64,000 bases of DNA, from positions 4,070,001-4,134,000 of the forward strand of contig NZ_CP127385.1 of NCBI RefSeq assembly GCF_030378205.1, in the 5' to 3' direction. This stretch comes from Bradyrhizobium sp. NP1 (GTDB taxonomy: Bacteria; Pseudomonadota; Alphaproteobacteria; Rhizobiales; Xanthobacteraceae). The number at the start of each line of letters is the position of its first letter. Position 1 is the first letter of the stretch. The position numbers and the translations under genes are program-made. This document shows, one piece after another, positions 8,401 to 17,511 of this stretch. The notes beneath the pieces were generated by a model, which was not told where the DNA came from, ran no database searches, and saw only the letters and a list, made by a program, of their open reading frames with translations.

Positions 8401-9312
8401 CTCCTTACTCGCAGCTCGCTTCTTGGCATTCAGCGCCGAGGCAACACGGCTGAGCGGCGGGCGGCCGATCAGCTTGCTCATCGTGTCGGTCGCCTCCAGC
8501 AGCCTGTCCATGTCGACGCCGGTTTTAATCCCCATGCCCTCGAGCATGTAGACGACATCCTCGGTCGCGACGTTGCCGGTGGCGCCCGGCGCATAGGGGC
8601 AGCCCCCGAGCCCGCCGGCCGCGGAATCGATCACGCGGATCCCCTCCTCCATGCCGGCATAGAGATTGGCAAGCGCCTGGCCGTAAGTGTCGTGGAAATG
8701 CATCGCAAGCGCGCGCGCAGGTACATCCGCCGCGACTGTTCGCAACATCGCCCGCGCCTTGGCCGGCGTGCCGACGCCGATGGTATCGCCAAGCGAGATC
8801 TCGTAACAGCCGAGCTCCCACAGCCGCTTTGCGACATCTGCGACCGCACGTGGCTTCACCTCGCCGTCATAGGGACAGCCGAGCACGCAGGAGACGTAGC
8901 CGCGCACCCTCACGCCGTCGGCCTTGGCACGCAACAGAACCGGTCTGAACCGCTCGATCGACTCTGCAATGGTGCAGTTGATATTGGCGCGCGAAAAGCC
9001 TTCCGAGGCCGAGGCGAACACCGAAACTACCTTGGCGCCGGCGGCGCGCGCCGCGTCATAGCCCTTCTCGTTCGGCACCAGCACGTGGAATTCGCCGCGA
9101 AGATGGCTGACGCCGCGCAGCACCTCGTCCGAACCCACCATCTGCGGGATCGCCCTGGGCGAGACGAAGGCGCCGACCTCGATCGTGGAAAGCCCCGCGC
9201 CAACCAGCGCCTCGACGAATTTGATGCGGTCGGCGACGCTGACCGGCGTCTTCTCGTTTTGCAGGCCGTCGCGCGGCCCCATTTCGATGATGCGAACGGT
9301 ATCCGTCATCAT
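8398..9312 (-). CDS. Hydroxymethylglutaryl-CoA lyase
   Basis: 304 residues. It cleaves HMG-CoA to acetyl-CoA and acetoacetate, the last step of leucine degradation. It is a TIM-barrel enzyme of the HMGL-like family: metal-site motif MGPRDGLQNE near the N-terminus, VSCVLGCPYDG, ISLGDTIGVGTP, MHFHDTYGQALAN and the catalytic-Cys loop GGLGGCPYAPGATGN. Two adjacent ATG codons (9312, 9309) could start it. It lies 20 bases after the biotin carboxylase gene, so it is the last gene of that operon. Confidence 0.94.
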   Translation of the reverse strand: MMTDTVRIIEMGPRDGLQNEKTPVSVADRIKFVEALVGAGLSTIEVGAFVSPRAIPQMVGSDEVLRGVSHLRGEFHVLVPNEKGYDAARAAGAKVVSVFASASEGFSRANINCTIAESIERFRPVLLRAKADGVRVRGYVSCVLGCPYDGEVKPRAVADVAKRLWELGCYEISLGDTIGVGTPAKARAMLRTVAADVPARALAMHFHDTYGQALANLYAGMEEGIRVIDSAAGGLGGCPYAPGATGNVATEDVVYMLEGMGIKTGVDMDRLLEATDTMSKLIGRPPLSRVASALNAKKRAASKE

Positions 9313-9332
9313 GGCCTCACGCGACGCATCTG

Positions 9333-11339
9333 TCAGGACTCAATGGGCTCGACCTCGGCGAGCTCGACGCCCTCGCCGACGATGTCGCCGACCTTGCATT
9401 TGAGCTTCTTGAGCACGCCCGCGTAAGGCGCGCGCAGGGTCTGCTCCATCTTCATGACCTCGAGGGTCAGGATCGGCGCGCCCTTCTCGAGGGTAGCGCC
9501 CTCCTCCGCCATCAGCGCCACGACGGTACCGGGAAGCGGCGCCACGATCTTGTCCTCGCCGACATGCTCCTCGGTCTCGCCGCCGAACGGATCGACCCAG
9601 TGCAGGTCGAAGCGGCCATTGCGGGTGCGCAAATAAAGCTCATGGCCATCGACGACGGCGAAGACCTTCGATTTGACGCCGTCAAGCGTCAGATCGATCG
9701 CGCCGTCCTCAGCCGCCGCAAGACCGAAGGCCAGCTCACGCCCGTCGATCAGAACCGCCGCTGGCCCGTTTCCATAGCGAAGCACGAGCTTGCGCTCGGC
9801 GCCCTGGCCCTGCCGGAATGAAAACGTGCGCTGCCGCCGCCCAACCGGCATCCAGCCGAATGCACGCCAAGGCGATTGCGCATCCGCCCGGGTCGCTTTT
9901 TCTTCCGCTTCGAGGATGGCAGCCACCGCCCCGCAAAGCTCGAGGTCGCCAACGTCGGCGGCCGCAGGCGTCAGCCTGCCGAGTTCACGCTCGATGAAGC
10001 CGGTGTCGATCGCATTCGCGGCGACGTCGGGGTGGGTGACCAGCGCCGACAGGAAGGGAATATTGGTGACGACACCGCGGATGTCGGTGTCCTCAAGCGC
10101 GCGATTGAGCTTCTCGATCGCCGCCTGCCGCGTCGGCGCCCAGGTGATGACCTTGGCGAGCATGGCGTCGTAATAGGGCGAGACCTGATCGCCCGCGCGG
10201 TAGCCAGCGTCGATGCGCAAGCCGTTCACCGGCTCCGGCGTGTGCCAGGTCGTGATGCGCCCGACCGACGGCATGAAATTCTTGGCCGGATTTTCCGCGT
10301 AGACGCGGGCCTCGATGGCATGGCCGTTCAGCCTGAGCTGATCCTGCGTCAGCGGCAGCTGCTCGCCGAAGGCGACCCGCAACTGCCATTCCACGAGATC
10401 GACGCCGGTGATCAGTTCGGTCACGGGATGCTCGACCTGCAGGCGCGTGTTCATCTCGATGAAGAACACGTCCTTGCCGTCGGAGACGAACTCGATGGTC
10501 CCGGCGCCGACATAATTGACGGCACCAGCCGCTTTCCGTGCAGCGGCGCAGACCGCCTCGCGCTGCTTCTCGTCGAGGGTGGGCGACGGCGCCTCCTCGA
10601 TCACCTTCTGGTGGCGACGTTGCAGCGTGCATTCGCGCTCGAACAGCGACAGCAGATTGCCGTGGCTGTCGCCGATCACCTGCACCTCGATGTGCCGGGG
10701 GGTGTCGACATATTTCTCGATCAGCATGCGGTCGTCGCCGAACGCAGCCTTGGCCTCGCGCTTGGCGCTGACGATCGCGGCCGCAAGCTCGGCCGCCGCA
10801 CGCACCACCCGCATGCCGCGCCCGCCGCCACCGGCGGAAGCCTTTACCAGCACCGGATAGCCGATCCTGTCGGCGGCATTCTGCAAGGTCGCCTCGTCCT
10901 GCGCCTCGCCGTGATAGCCTGGTACCAGCGGCACGCCGGCTTTTTCCATCAGCGCTTTCGAGCCGGACTTCGAACCCATCGCGTTCATCATCGCGGGCGT
11001 GGGCCCGACGAAGACGAGACCGGCATCGGCGCAGGCTTGCGCAAACTCGGCGTTCTCCGACAGGAAGCCGTAGCCGGGATGCACGGCCTCCGCCCCGGTC
11101 TTCCTCGCCGCCTCGATGACGCGGGCGATATCGAGATAGCTGTCGCGCGCCCGCGCCGGCCCCAACAGCACGGCATCGTCGGCGGCTGCGACATGCATGG
11201 CGTCGCGATCGGCCTCGGAATAGACCGCGACCGTGCGCAGGCCCATGGCCTTGGCGGTGCTGATGACGCGACAGGCGATCTCGCCGCGGTTGGCGATCAG
11301 GAGCGTGCGAAACCGCCGATAGAGTTGGGAAGACGCCAT
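9333..11339 (-). CDS. Acyl-CoA carboxylase biotin-carrying alpha subunit, probably methylcrotonoyl-CoA carboxylase
   Basis: 668 residues. N-terminal biotin carboxylase (LLIANRGEIACRVI; ATP-grasp loop KASAGGGGRGMR; EMNTRLQVEHPVTE) and a C-terminal biotinyl domain with EVMKMEQ, the biotin-bearing Lys being about residue 630. It carboxylates biotin for transfer by the neighbouring beta subunit. An HMG-CoA lyase gene downstream points to methylcrotonoyl-CoA and leucine catabolism rather than propionyl- or geranyl-CoA. A GTG at 11345 overlaps the previous stop, but ATG 11339 sits 7 bases after an AGGA site and is preferred. Confidence 0.92.
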   Translation of the reverse strand: MASSQLYRRFRTLLIANRGEIACRVISTAKAMGLRTVAVYSEADRDAMHVAAADDAVLLGPARARDSYLDIARVIEAARKTGAEAVHPGYGFLSENAEFAQACADAGLVFVGPTPAMMNAMGSKSGSKALMEKAGVPLVPGYHGEAQDEATLQNAADRIGYPVLVKASAGGGGRGMRVVRAAAELAAAIVSAKREAKAAFGDDRMLIEKYVDTPRHIEVQVIGDSHGNLLSLFERECTLQRRHQKVIEEAPSPTLDEKQREAVCAAARKAAGAVNYVGAGTIEFVSDGKDVFFIEMNTRLQVEHPVTELITGVDLVEWQLRVAFGEQLPLTQDQLRLNGHAIEARVYAENPAKNFMPSVGRITTWHTPEPVNGLRIDAGYRAGDQVSPYYDAMLAKVITWAPTRQAAIEKLNRALEDTDIRGVVTNIPFLSALVTHPDVAANAIDTGFIERELGRLTPAAADVGDLELCGAVAAILEAEEKATRADAQSPWRAFGWMPVGRRQRTFSFRQGQGAERKLVLRYGNGPAAVLIDGRELAFGLAAAEDGAIDLTLDGVKSKVFAVVDGHELYLRTRNGRFDLHWVDPFGGETEEHVGEDKIVAPLPGTVVALMAEEGATLEKGAPILTLEVMKMEQTLRAPYAGVLKKLKCKVGDIVGEGVELAEVEPIES

Positions 11340-11341
11340 CG

Positions 11342-12946
11342 TCACATCCTGAACAGGCCAAACTTGGTGGGCTCGATCGGCGCGTTCGCCGCAGCCGACA
11401 GGCCAAGGCCAAGCACGAGGCGGGTGTCGGCCGGATCGATCACGCCGTCATCCCACAGCCGCGCCGTGGCGTAATACGGATTGCCCTGGCTTTCGTATTG
11501 CGCGCGGATCGGCGCGCGGAACTTGTCTTCCTCCTCAGCCGACCAACTCTCGCCCTTGGCCTCGATGTTGTCGCGGCGGACCTGACTCAGCACCATGGAC
11601 GCCTGCTCGCCGCCCATCACGGAGATGCGCGCATTCGGCCACATCCAGAGGAAACGCGGGCTGTAGGCGCGGCCGCACATGCCGTAATTGCCGGCGCCGT
11701 AGGAGCCGCCGATCACGACGGTGAATTTCGGCACGCCGGCGGTCGCGACCGCCGTCACCAGCTTGGCGCCGTCCCGCGCAATGCCGCCCGCCTCGTATTT
11801 CCGGCCGACCATGAAGCCGGTGATGTTCTGCAAGAACACCAGCGGAATCTGGCGCTGGCAGCACAATTCGATGAAATGCGCCCCCTTGAGCGAGCTTTCG
11901 GAAAACAGGATGCCGTTGTTGGCGATGATGCCGACCGGATAGCCCCAGATATGGGCGAAGCCGCAGACCAGCGTCGTGCCATAGAGCTTCTTGAACTCGT
12001 CGAATTCGGACCCGTCGACGATGCGCGCGATGATGTCGTGGACGTCGAAAGGCTTGCGCCCATCGGCGGACACGACGCCGTAGATCTCGTCGGCCGCAAA
12101 CGACGGCTCGCGCGGCTCGCGCATGTTGAGCGCCGCCGGCTTCGGCTGTTTCAGGGTCGCAACGATACGGCGCGCGATCCCGATCGCATGCGCATCGTTC
12201 TGCGCGTAGTGGTCGGTGACCCCGGACTGGCGCGAATGCACGTCGGCGCCGCCGAGCTCTTCGGCCGACACCACCTCGCCGGTCGCGGCCTTCACCAGCG
12301 GCGGGCCGCCGAGGAAGATCGTGCCTTGATTCCGCACGATGATGCTCTCGTCGGACATCGCCGGCACATAGGCGCCGCCCGCCGTGCAGGAACCCATCAC
12401 GATCGCGATCTGCGGAATGCCCTGCGCCGACAGCTGCGCCTGGTTGTAGAAGATGCGGCCGAAATGCCGCTCGTCCGGAAAGATCTCGTCCTGCAGCGGC
12501 AGGAAGGCGCCGCCGGAATCAACCATATAGACGCAAGGCAGGTTGTTCTGCCGCGCCACGTCCTGCGCGCGCAGGTGCTTCTTCACCGTCATCGGATAGT
12601 AGGTGCCGCCCTTGATGGTGGCGTCATTGGCGACGATGACGCATTCGCGGCCCGATATCCGCCCAATACCCGTGACGATGCTCGCCGAATGCACGTCGCC
12701 ACCGTAGAGATCATGGGCCGCAAGCGGCGACAATTCGAGGAAGGCGGTGCCGGGATCGACCAGGAGATCGACGCGCTCGCGCGCCAGCATCTTGCCGCGT
12801 GCGGTGTGCCGCGCCCGCGACGCCTCGCCGCCGCCCTCGGCGACCTGGCTCAGCTTGTCGCGGAGCTCCGCGACCAGGCTGCGCATCGCCTCGGCATTGT
12901 GCGCGAATTCGGAGGATTTCGGATCGATCGTCGAATGAAGCAGCAT
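11342..12946 (-). CDS. Acyl-CoA carboxylase beta (carboxyltransferase) subunit
   Basis: 534 residues. Carboxyltransferase that moves CO2 from biotin to the acyl-CoA. Family motifs are [86 protein letters not shown] and [14 protein letters not shown]. Length and order match methylcrotonoyl-CoA carboxylase beta. The frame stays open 83 codons upstream of ATG 12946, but that extension has no family match and lies in the promoter region. First gene of the three-gene operon. Confidence 0.92.
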   Translation of the reverse strand: MLLHSTIDPKSSEFAHNAEAMRSLVAELRDKLSQVAEGGGEASRARHTARGKMLARERVDLLVDPGTAFLELSPLAAHDLYGGDVHSASIVTGIGRISGRECVIVANDATIKGGTYYPMTVKKHLRAQDVARQNNLPCVYMVDSGGAFLPLQDEIFPDERHFGRIFYNQAQLSAQGIPQIAIVMGSCTAGGAYVPAMSDESIIVRNQGTIFLGGPPLVKAATGEVVSAEELGGADVHSRQSGVTDHYAQNDAHAIGIARRIVATLKQPKPAALNMREPREPSFAADEIYGVVSADGRKPFDVHDIIARIVDGSEFDEFKKLYGTTLVCGFAHIWGYPVGIIANNGILFSESSLKGAHFIELCCQRQIPLVFLQNITGFMVGRKYEAGGIARDGAKLVTAVATAGVPKFTVVIGGSYGAGNYGMCGRAYSPRFLWMWPNARISVMGGEQASMVLSQVRRDNIEAKGESWSAEEEDKFRAPIRAQYESQGNPYYATARLWDDGVIDPADTRLVLGLGLSAAANAPIEPTKFGLFRM

Positions 12947-13344
12947 GGTCCGCGTTTCTTCGCTGATTGCCGGCAATACGTTCAAGACAACAGGGACAGG
13001 CCTCGGCAGGTCGGCCGACAGTCTGTAGCATTTTTGCCGCGACGTGTCCCGGCCATGGGCAGCACCGGTGCGTCCATCGATCGTGCCCAGCCGCCGCTCG
13101 CTCTCGGCGCCGTCGCTGGCGAATATCGGGCCATGTTCTCCGTCGGCTCCCTGTCCAGGATTGAAGAGCACGAAAGGCACTTTGGAATTAAACAATCATA
13201 CGTTTTTAAATTGCCTTGGCAAGGGGGACCAAATTCAGCTTGTCTCCAGCGTCCAGCGCATTGAAATTTCTATTGTTTTGTGCGATAAACATACGGTCGT
13301 TTGCTTTTTTATCGACCGCTACCCCCAATTTACCGAGGCTCGCG
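12947..13344. other. Divergent promoter region between carboxylase operon and TetR gene
   Basis: 398 bases, AT-rich from 13180 to 13330. It contains two 16-bp motifs of the form AAAC-N8-GTTT (13190-13205 and 13287-13302). No gene is seen. Confidence 0.5.
13190..13302. promoter_or_regulatory. Candidate paired operator for the divergent TetR regulator
   Basis: AAACAATCATACGTTT at 13190-13205 and AAACATACGGTCGTTT at 13287-13302 share outer half-sites AAAC/GTTT with 8 bases between. Only the four outer bases on each side are symmetric, so this is a weak prediction. Confidence 0.3.
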
Positions 13345-13995
13345 ATGGCGCGCACGATCGGCTCCTACGGCCCCAAGACGCTCGAGGCGATCCGCAAGGC
13401 CGGCATCCGTCTCATCTTCGCGCACGGCTACGAGGCGATGAGCCTGCGTCAGCTCGCCGCCGAGGTCGGCATCCAGGCCGGTTCGCTCTACAACCACATC
13501 AGCACCAAGCAGGAGCTGCTGTTCGACCTCGTGCAGGATCACATGAACGAGCTCTTGCGCCAGCTCGATCGCGCGCTGCAGGGAAAGCAGCGCCCCGACG
13601 ACAAGCTGCGCGCCTTCGTCGCCTTCCACGTCACCTACCACATGACGAAAAAGCGCGAGGTCTTCATTGCCAACTCCGAGCTGCGGAGCCTGGAGCCGAG
13701 AAACTATGAGGCGATCGTGGCGCTGCGCGGCGCCTATGAGGGACGGCTTTCGGACATCCTGGCCGATGGGGTCGCGGCGGGCGTCTTCGACGTCATCGAC
13801 ATCAAGGTTGCGACATTCGCGATCATCGCGCTGCTCACCGGCATTTGCAGCTGGTACCGGCCCGGGGGGCGCCTCACGCGGGAGGCGATCATCGCCACTC
13901 ACGAACAGCTCGTGCTATCGGGCGTCGCCGCGCCCTCGGCAGCCCCTCGGGTACGGGCCAGGCGGAAGCCGGCACGGAGCGCGGTGGCCGGCTAG
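13345..13995 (+). CDS. TetR/AcrR family transcriptional regulator
   Basis: 216 residues. The N-terminal helix-turn-helix reads AGIRLIFAHGYEAMSLRQLA, then EVGIQAGSLYNHISTKQELL, the TetR hallmark ending in YNHxxTKxxL. A ligand domain fills residues 65-190 and an Arg/Lys/Ala tail closes the protein. ATG 13345 was chosen because the DNA-binding domain starts right after it; the open frame upstream is AT-rich. It diverges from the carboxylase/HMG-CoA lyase operon, so it probably represses that operon and responds to an acyl-CoA intermediate. That role is inferred from position. Confidence 0.9.
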   Translation: MARTIGSYGPKTLEAIRKAGIRLIFAHGYEAMSLRQLAAEVGIQAGSLYNHISTKQELLFDLVQDHMNELLRQLDRALQGKQRPDDKLRAFVAFHVTYHMTKKREVFIANSELRSLEPRNYEAIVALRGAYEGRLSDILADGVAAGVFDVIDIKVATFAIIALLTGICSWYRPGGRLTREAIIATHEQLVLSGVAAPSAAPRVRARRKPARSAVAG

Positions 13996-14034
13996 CGCGT
14001 CCGGAACGGCAAAGCGGTCGCAGAGAAGGTGCGG

Positions 14035-14523
14035 ATGATGGAACGCCAGCCACTCGACGACGTCGATCTTAAAATCCTGTCGGAGCTGCAGAGGGACGGA
14101 CGCCTTCGCAACAACGAGCTCGCAAGCCGCGTCGGCATCTCTCCCCCGCCCTGCCTGCGCCGCGTCCGATCGCTGCTGCGCCGCGGCATCATCCGGGCGA
14201 TCCGGGCCGTCCTCGACGAAAGACAGCTCGGATACGAAGTGGTTTCGTTCGTATCGATCCAGCTCAAGACCCAGGCCCAGGCCGCGCAGCAGGCGTTCGA
14301 GGCGGTGATCGCGGCCGCGCCGCGGATCCTGCAGTGCTGGCGGATTTCGGGCGATGCCGACTATCTGCTCAAATGCGTCGCGCCGAGCGTGGAGGACATG
14401 CACCAGCAGCTCCGGCAGTTCGCCGCCATGCCGCAGGTACTCACCATCAGAAGCTTTCCGGTGCTGGGCTTGGCCAAGGACGCGCAGCTGCCGATGCCGG
14501 CAGATCTAGGGCCCCGACGCTAG
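14035..14523 (+). CDS. Lrp/AsnC family transcriptional regulator
   Basis: 162 residues. An N-terminal winged helix (LDDVDLKILSELQRDGRLRN, then NELASRVGISPPPCLRRVRSLLRRGII) is followed by an effector-binding RAM domain (ISGDADYLLKCV, TIRSFPVL). Lrp-type proteins sense amino acids and form dimers or octamers. AGAAGG at 14024-14029 fits ATG 14035 (or 14038). It lies 39 bases after the TetR gene on the same strand, and may sense leucine in connection with the neighbouring leucine-degradation genes (inference). Confidence 0.9.
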   Translation: MMERQPLDDVDLKILSELQRDGRLRNNELASRVGISPPPCLRRVRSLLRRGIIRAIRAVLDERQLGYEVVSFVSIQLKTQAQAAQQAFEAVIAAAPRILQCWRISGDADYLLKCVAPSVEDMHQQLRQFAAMPQVLTIRSFPVLGLAKDAQLPMPADLGPRR

Positions 14524-14570
14524 CGCGCCGCTTCCAGCATCGGCTCCGGGGAAGCGAACTTCTGGCTACC

Positions 14571-14669
14571 CCACTAGAAGCCTATATTTGCTGGTGGTCC
14601 CTTGATTCTAACATGCGCAAACATGCCTCTCAAAACGGGAGGCGAATGCTGGAATGGGACCACTAGTGG
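14571..14669. repeat. Palindromic CTAG-bounded element, GGTCC/GGACC family, copy 1
   Basis: 99 bases from CCACTAG to CACTAGTGG. Internal stem GGTCCCTTGATTCTAACAT pairs imperfectly with ATGCTGGAATGGGACC. The reverse complement of 20456-20551 matches it almost end to end (CCACTAG, ATTTGCTGGTGGTCC, TTGATTC, AACAT, GGCGAATG/AGCGAATG, GGAAT). The right end overlaps the stop codon of the complex-I protein gene. Confidence 0.85.
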
Positions 14670-14968
14670 GTCCAGGGCTCGCCGCGCCGGAAGGAGAAAT
14701 TGTCGGCATAGGCGGCCTGGCGGCGGATCGGCTCCTTCGGCTCGAAGACCTGGTAGGGAATGCCGCGGCGCTCGCAATAGGCCACCGCCTCCTCCTTGGT
14801 GTCGAAGCGCAGGCTGAGCTGCTGCTTCATGTCGCCCGACGAGGTCCAGCCCATCAGCGGCTCGACGGCGCGCGGCTGCTCCGGCTCGTAGTCGAGCCGC
14901 CATTCCCGGGTTGACGCCTTGCCCGATTGCATCGCGTTTTTGGCGGGCTTAAAAATGCGTGCGGTCAT
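14663..14968 (-). CDS. ETC complex I subunit, NDUFS4-like
   Basis: 101 residues. It matches the alphaproteobacterial complex I accessory subunit (NDUFS4 type): MTARIFKPAKNAMQSG, WRLDYEPEQPRAVEPLMGWT, SSGDMKQQLSLRFDTKEEAVAY, FSFRRGEPWTH. The Arg/Trp-rich C-terminus is the conserved surface that packs on the peripheral arm of NADH:ubiquinone oxidoreductase. ATG 14968 gives the usual start; the frame runs 50 codons further without similarity. Its stop codon is supplied by the repeat element at 14571-14669. Confidence 0.88.
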   Translation of the reverse strand: MTARIFKPAKNAMQSGKASTREWRLDYEPEQPRAVEPLMGWTSSGDMKQQLSLRFDTKEEAVAYCERRGIPYQVFEPKEPIRRQAAYADNFSFRRGEPWTH

Positions 14969-15165
14969 GGATGGTCGGGCCTCGTGAGCTATGAGACAGT
15001 GGAAGCGTGGTCGGAACGGCCGGGATAGGATAGAGACACCTTTCAGACATTTTGAGCGGTGATTCCCTGCCCCGGCTGCCCAGGCGACCGGTATAGTCAC
15101 TAAGCCGCGCTGTGACAATCTTGGCCGTGGCGCGGTCCATCGAATGCATCACGTCGAAGGCGCCC

Positions 15166-16317
15166 ATGAAAATCAATGCCACGCTGCCCGAAAAAGGACG
15201 CGACCTCCGGCTGGACCTGTTTCGCGGGGTCGCCAACTGGGCGATCTTCCTGGATCACATCCCCGACAACGTGGTGAACTGGATCACCACGCGCAATTAC
15301 GGCTTTTCCGACGCCGCCGACCTGTTCGTCTTCATATCCGGCTATACCGCCTCCTTCGTCTATGCGCGGATGATGCTCGAGCGCGGTTTCATCGTCGGCG
15401 CGACGCGCCTGACCAAGCGGGTCTGGCAGCTCTACGTCGCCCACATCATCCTGTTCGTGATCTATATCGCCGCCATCAGCTATCTGGCCCTGCGCTTCGG
15501 CGATTCCGAGATCATCAACGAGTTCAACGTCGCGGGCCTCGTCGACAACGCGACCGAGACGCTGCGCCAGGGCCTGTTCCTGCGCTTCAAGCCCGTCAAC
15601 CTGGACGTGCTGCCGCTCTACATCGTGCTGATGGGACTGTTTCCGCCGGTGTTGTGGATCATGCTGCGCCAGCCCAACTGGACCATGCTGGCCTCGATCG
15701 TGCTGTGGCTCGTGGCGCGGCATTTCGGCTGGAATTTCACCGCCTATCCGGCCGGCGCGTGGTACTTCAACCCGTTCTGCTGGCAGGTGCTGTTCGTATT
15801 CGGCTCCTGGTGCGCACTCGGCGGCGCCCGACGATCGGTGGCGATCATCGAGTCGCCGATCACGCTGTGGCTCTGCGTCGCCTATCTGATCTTCGCGCTG
15901 ATCATGACCATGGCCGGCCGCTTCCCGGACTTTGGCGCGATGTTCCCGCACTGGCTGTATTCGGCCTTCAACCCGAACGACAAGACCAATCTCGCTCCGT
16001 ACCGTTTCGTCCACTTCGTGGTGATCGTGATCATGGTGATCCGCTTCATCCCGAAGGACTGGGCGCCGCTGGAGTGGAAAATTTGCGATCCCCTGATCGT
16101 CTGCGGCCAACAGTCGCTCGCGGTGTTCTGCGTCGGCGTGTTCCTGTCGTTCGTCGGCCATTTCGAGCTGATGCTGAGCTCCGGCTCGCTGTTCGCGCAG
16201 ATCTTCGTCAGCATCACCGGCATCGCCATCATGACGACGGTCGCCTACTACATCTCCTGGTCGAAACGGCAGGACAAGCCGCTGCCCAAGGCGCCCGCGC
16301 CGGCGAAGGCAGGCTGA
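15166..16317 (+). CDS. OpgC-type membrane acyltransferase
   Basis: 383 residues with about ten membrane helices. It begins with RDLRLDLFRGVANWAIFLDHIPDN and continues NYGFSDAADLFVFISGYTAS, the signature of the OpgC/acyltransferase-3-related family. OpgC proteins add succinyl groups to periplasmic glucans, which suits a rhizobium that makes cyclic glucans; the exact substrate is inferred. ATG 15166 follows a GAAGG site. An upstream ATG at 15112 in frame is less likely. Confidence 0.88.
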   Translation: MKINATLPEKGRDLRLDLFRGVANWAIFLDHIPDNVVNWITTRNYGFSDAADLFVFISGYTASFVYARMMLERGFIVGATRLTKRVWQLYVAHIILFVIYIAAISYLALRFGDSEIINEFNVAGLVDNATETLRQGLFLRFKPVNLDVLPLYIVLMGLFPPVLWIMLRQPNWTMLASIVLWLVARHFGWNFTAYPAGAWYFNPFCWQVLFVFGSWCALGGARRSVAIIESPITLWLCVAYLIFALIMTMAGRFPDFGAMFPHWLYSAFNPNDKTNLAPYRFVHFVVIVIMVIRFIPKDWAPLEWKICDPLIVCGQQSLAVFCVGVFLSFVGHFELMLSSGSLFAQIFVSITGIAIMTTVAYYISWSKRQDKPLPKAPAPAKAG

Positions 16318-16328
16318 GCCGGCGCGCC

Positions 16329-17267
16329 TCAGCGGCCTGACGGCTTCGGCGGCCCGGCGCCCTTGCCGGCCGCGGCCTTTGACGCCGCCCCGGATTTGGG
16401 CTTCGGCGCCGCCACCAGCCGGCCCTGCGAAGCGATATCACCCCAGCGTGTCGACCAGCGCAGAGCGGCAGTATCGGGAGCGGGCGTTCGCCGGATATTG
16501 GCTTCGCGTCGCGGCCCTTGCAGCGCAAACATCGCTTGCTGCGGATCGATGCATCGCGCCATCCAGCCGCCGTCGGGCAGTTCGATCGGGCCCTGGAACA
16601 CCTCGCCGCCTCCCGACCGCACCCGCGCCATGGCCTCGTCGAGGTCGCCGACGTTGAAATAGTAAAGCCAGAACGGCGCCGGCACGCTGGGAAGCTTGTT
16701 GAACATGCCGCCGAGAGGCTGCCCGCCAACGGCGAACATCCGATAGGATTCAACCGGGCCGGTCCTTGCCGCAGCAGCCTCCCAACCGAACAGTTCCCGA
16801 TAGAACACGAGCGACTCAGCGGCATCGACCGCCAGCAACTCGTGCCAGCCGACGCGTCCAGATTGGCTCAATTGCGCAAGGCGCGTTTCGCCGTAGCGCA
16901 ACCCGCTGACGACCGCGAGGGTCGCCGCTTGCGGATCTGCGAGAACAGAAATGCGGCCGATATTGCTGTCATTCGGCGGCACGAAAACGACGCCACCAAG
17001 GCGCTTGACTTGCGCGACGCAGGTGTCGACGTCTTCGACCGCGACATAGCCGATCCAGCGCGGCGTCGCCCCTTGCTTGCGTCCCTCGGGCGGCAGATCC
17101 ATCACCCCACTCACGGGAACCTGCTCCGCCGTGAGCAGACTATAGGTCAAGCCCGGCGTGGATGCGTCCCGCGTGCCCCAGCGCATGATGCTTCCGTAAA
17201 AGCGGCTGGCGGCTGCGACGTCCGTCGTCAGAAGCTCATACCAGACGAAGTGCCCACGATGACCCAT
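16329..17267 (-). CDS. Two-domain VOC (glyoxalase/bleomycin-resistance fold) protein
   Basis: 312 residues. Two VOC modules: residues 1-115 (GHFVWYELLTTDVAAASRFY, PRWIGYVAVEDVDTCVAQVK) and 125-245 (GRVGWHELLAVDAAESLVFY, FWLYYFNVGDLDEAMARV), then an Ala/Lys/Pro-rich tail. VOC proteins of this arrangement bind small molecules, sometimes antibiotics, or act as metal enzymes; no substrate can be assigned. It is divergent from the RiPP precursor and shares its promoter region, so a self-protection role is conceivable but unproven. ATG 17267 was chosen at the first VOC strand. Confidence 0.85.
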   Translation of the reverse strand: MGHRGHFVWYELLTTDVAAASRFYGSIMRWGTRDASTPGLTYSLLTAEQVPVSGVMDLPPEGRKQGATPRWIGYVAVEDVDTCVAQVKRLGGVVFVPPNDSNIGRISVLADPQAATLAVVSGLRYGETRLAQLSQSGRVGWHELLAVDAAESLVFYRELFGWEAAAARTGPVESYRMFAVGGQPLGGMFNKLPSVPAPFWLYYFNVGDLDEAMARVRSGGGEVFQGPIELPDGGWMARCIDPQQAMFALQGPRREANIRRTPAPDTAALRWSTRWGDIASQGRLVAAPKPKSGAASKAAAGKGAGPPKPSGR

Positions 17268-17362
17268 CACGCCGAAACTCCTAGCGCACATCGCGCATCT
17301 GCACCAAAGCCTCGCCTTGCGCGTCGCGAAATTGTCGCAAGCGGCTGCGCATCCGCGACGAT

Positions 17363-17386
17363 GATGAACGCGTTCATCAAGATGAA
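17363..17386. promoter_or_regulatory. Candidate operator upstream of RiPP precursor
   Basis: A perfect 16-bp palindrome GATGAACG/CGTTCATC (17363-17378). Its right arm overlaps a second inverted pair, TTCATC-AA-GATGAA (17373-17386), so three GATGAA half-sites are stacked. It lies between the divergent VOC and precursor genes, upstream of the predicted promoter. Confidence 0.5.
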
Positions 17387-17430
17387 TATAGTCTGAACAT
17401 CGCGTCGCATGATCGTGTGGAGGAGCATGC

Positions 17431-17459
17431 TTGCACCACTGATCTGCCGAGCGTAGAGT
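17431..17459 (+). promoter_or_regulatory. Predicted sigma-70-like promoter of the RiPP precursor
   Basis: TTGCAC (17431-17436), a 17-base spacer and TAGAGT (17454-17459), 52 bases before the precursor start codon. Confidence 0.45.
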
Positions 17460-17511
17460 TGTTTTTGCTCTGGACTCGAAACTCACCTTTCAAGGTATGG
17501 AGGATGCGACT

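Noticed and set aside
12947..13195. 83-codon N-terminal extension of the carboxyltransferase
   Set aside because: It covers the divergent promoter region and has no similarity to the family; the ATG at 12946 gives normal length.
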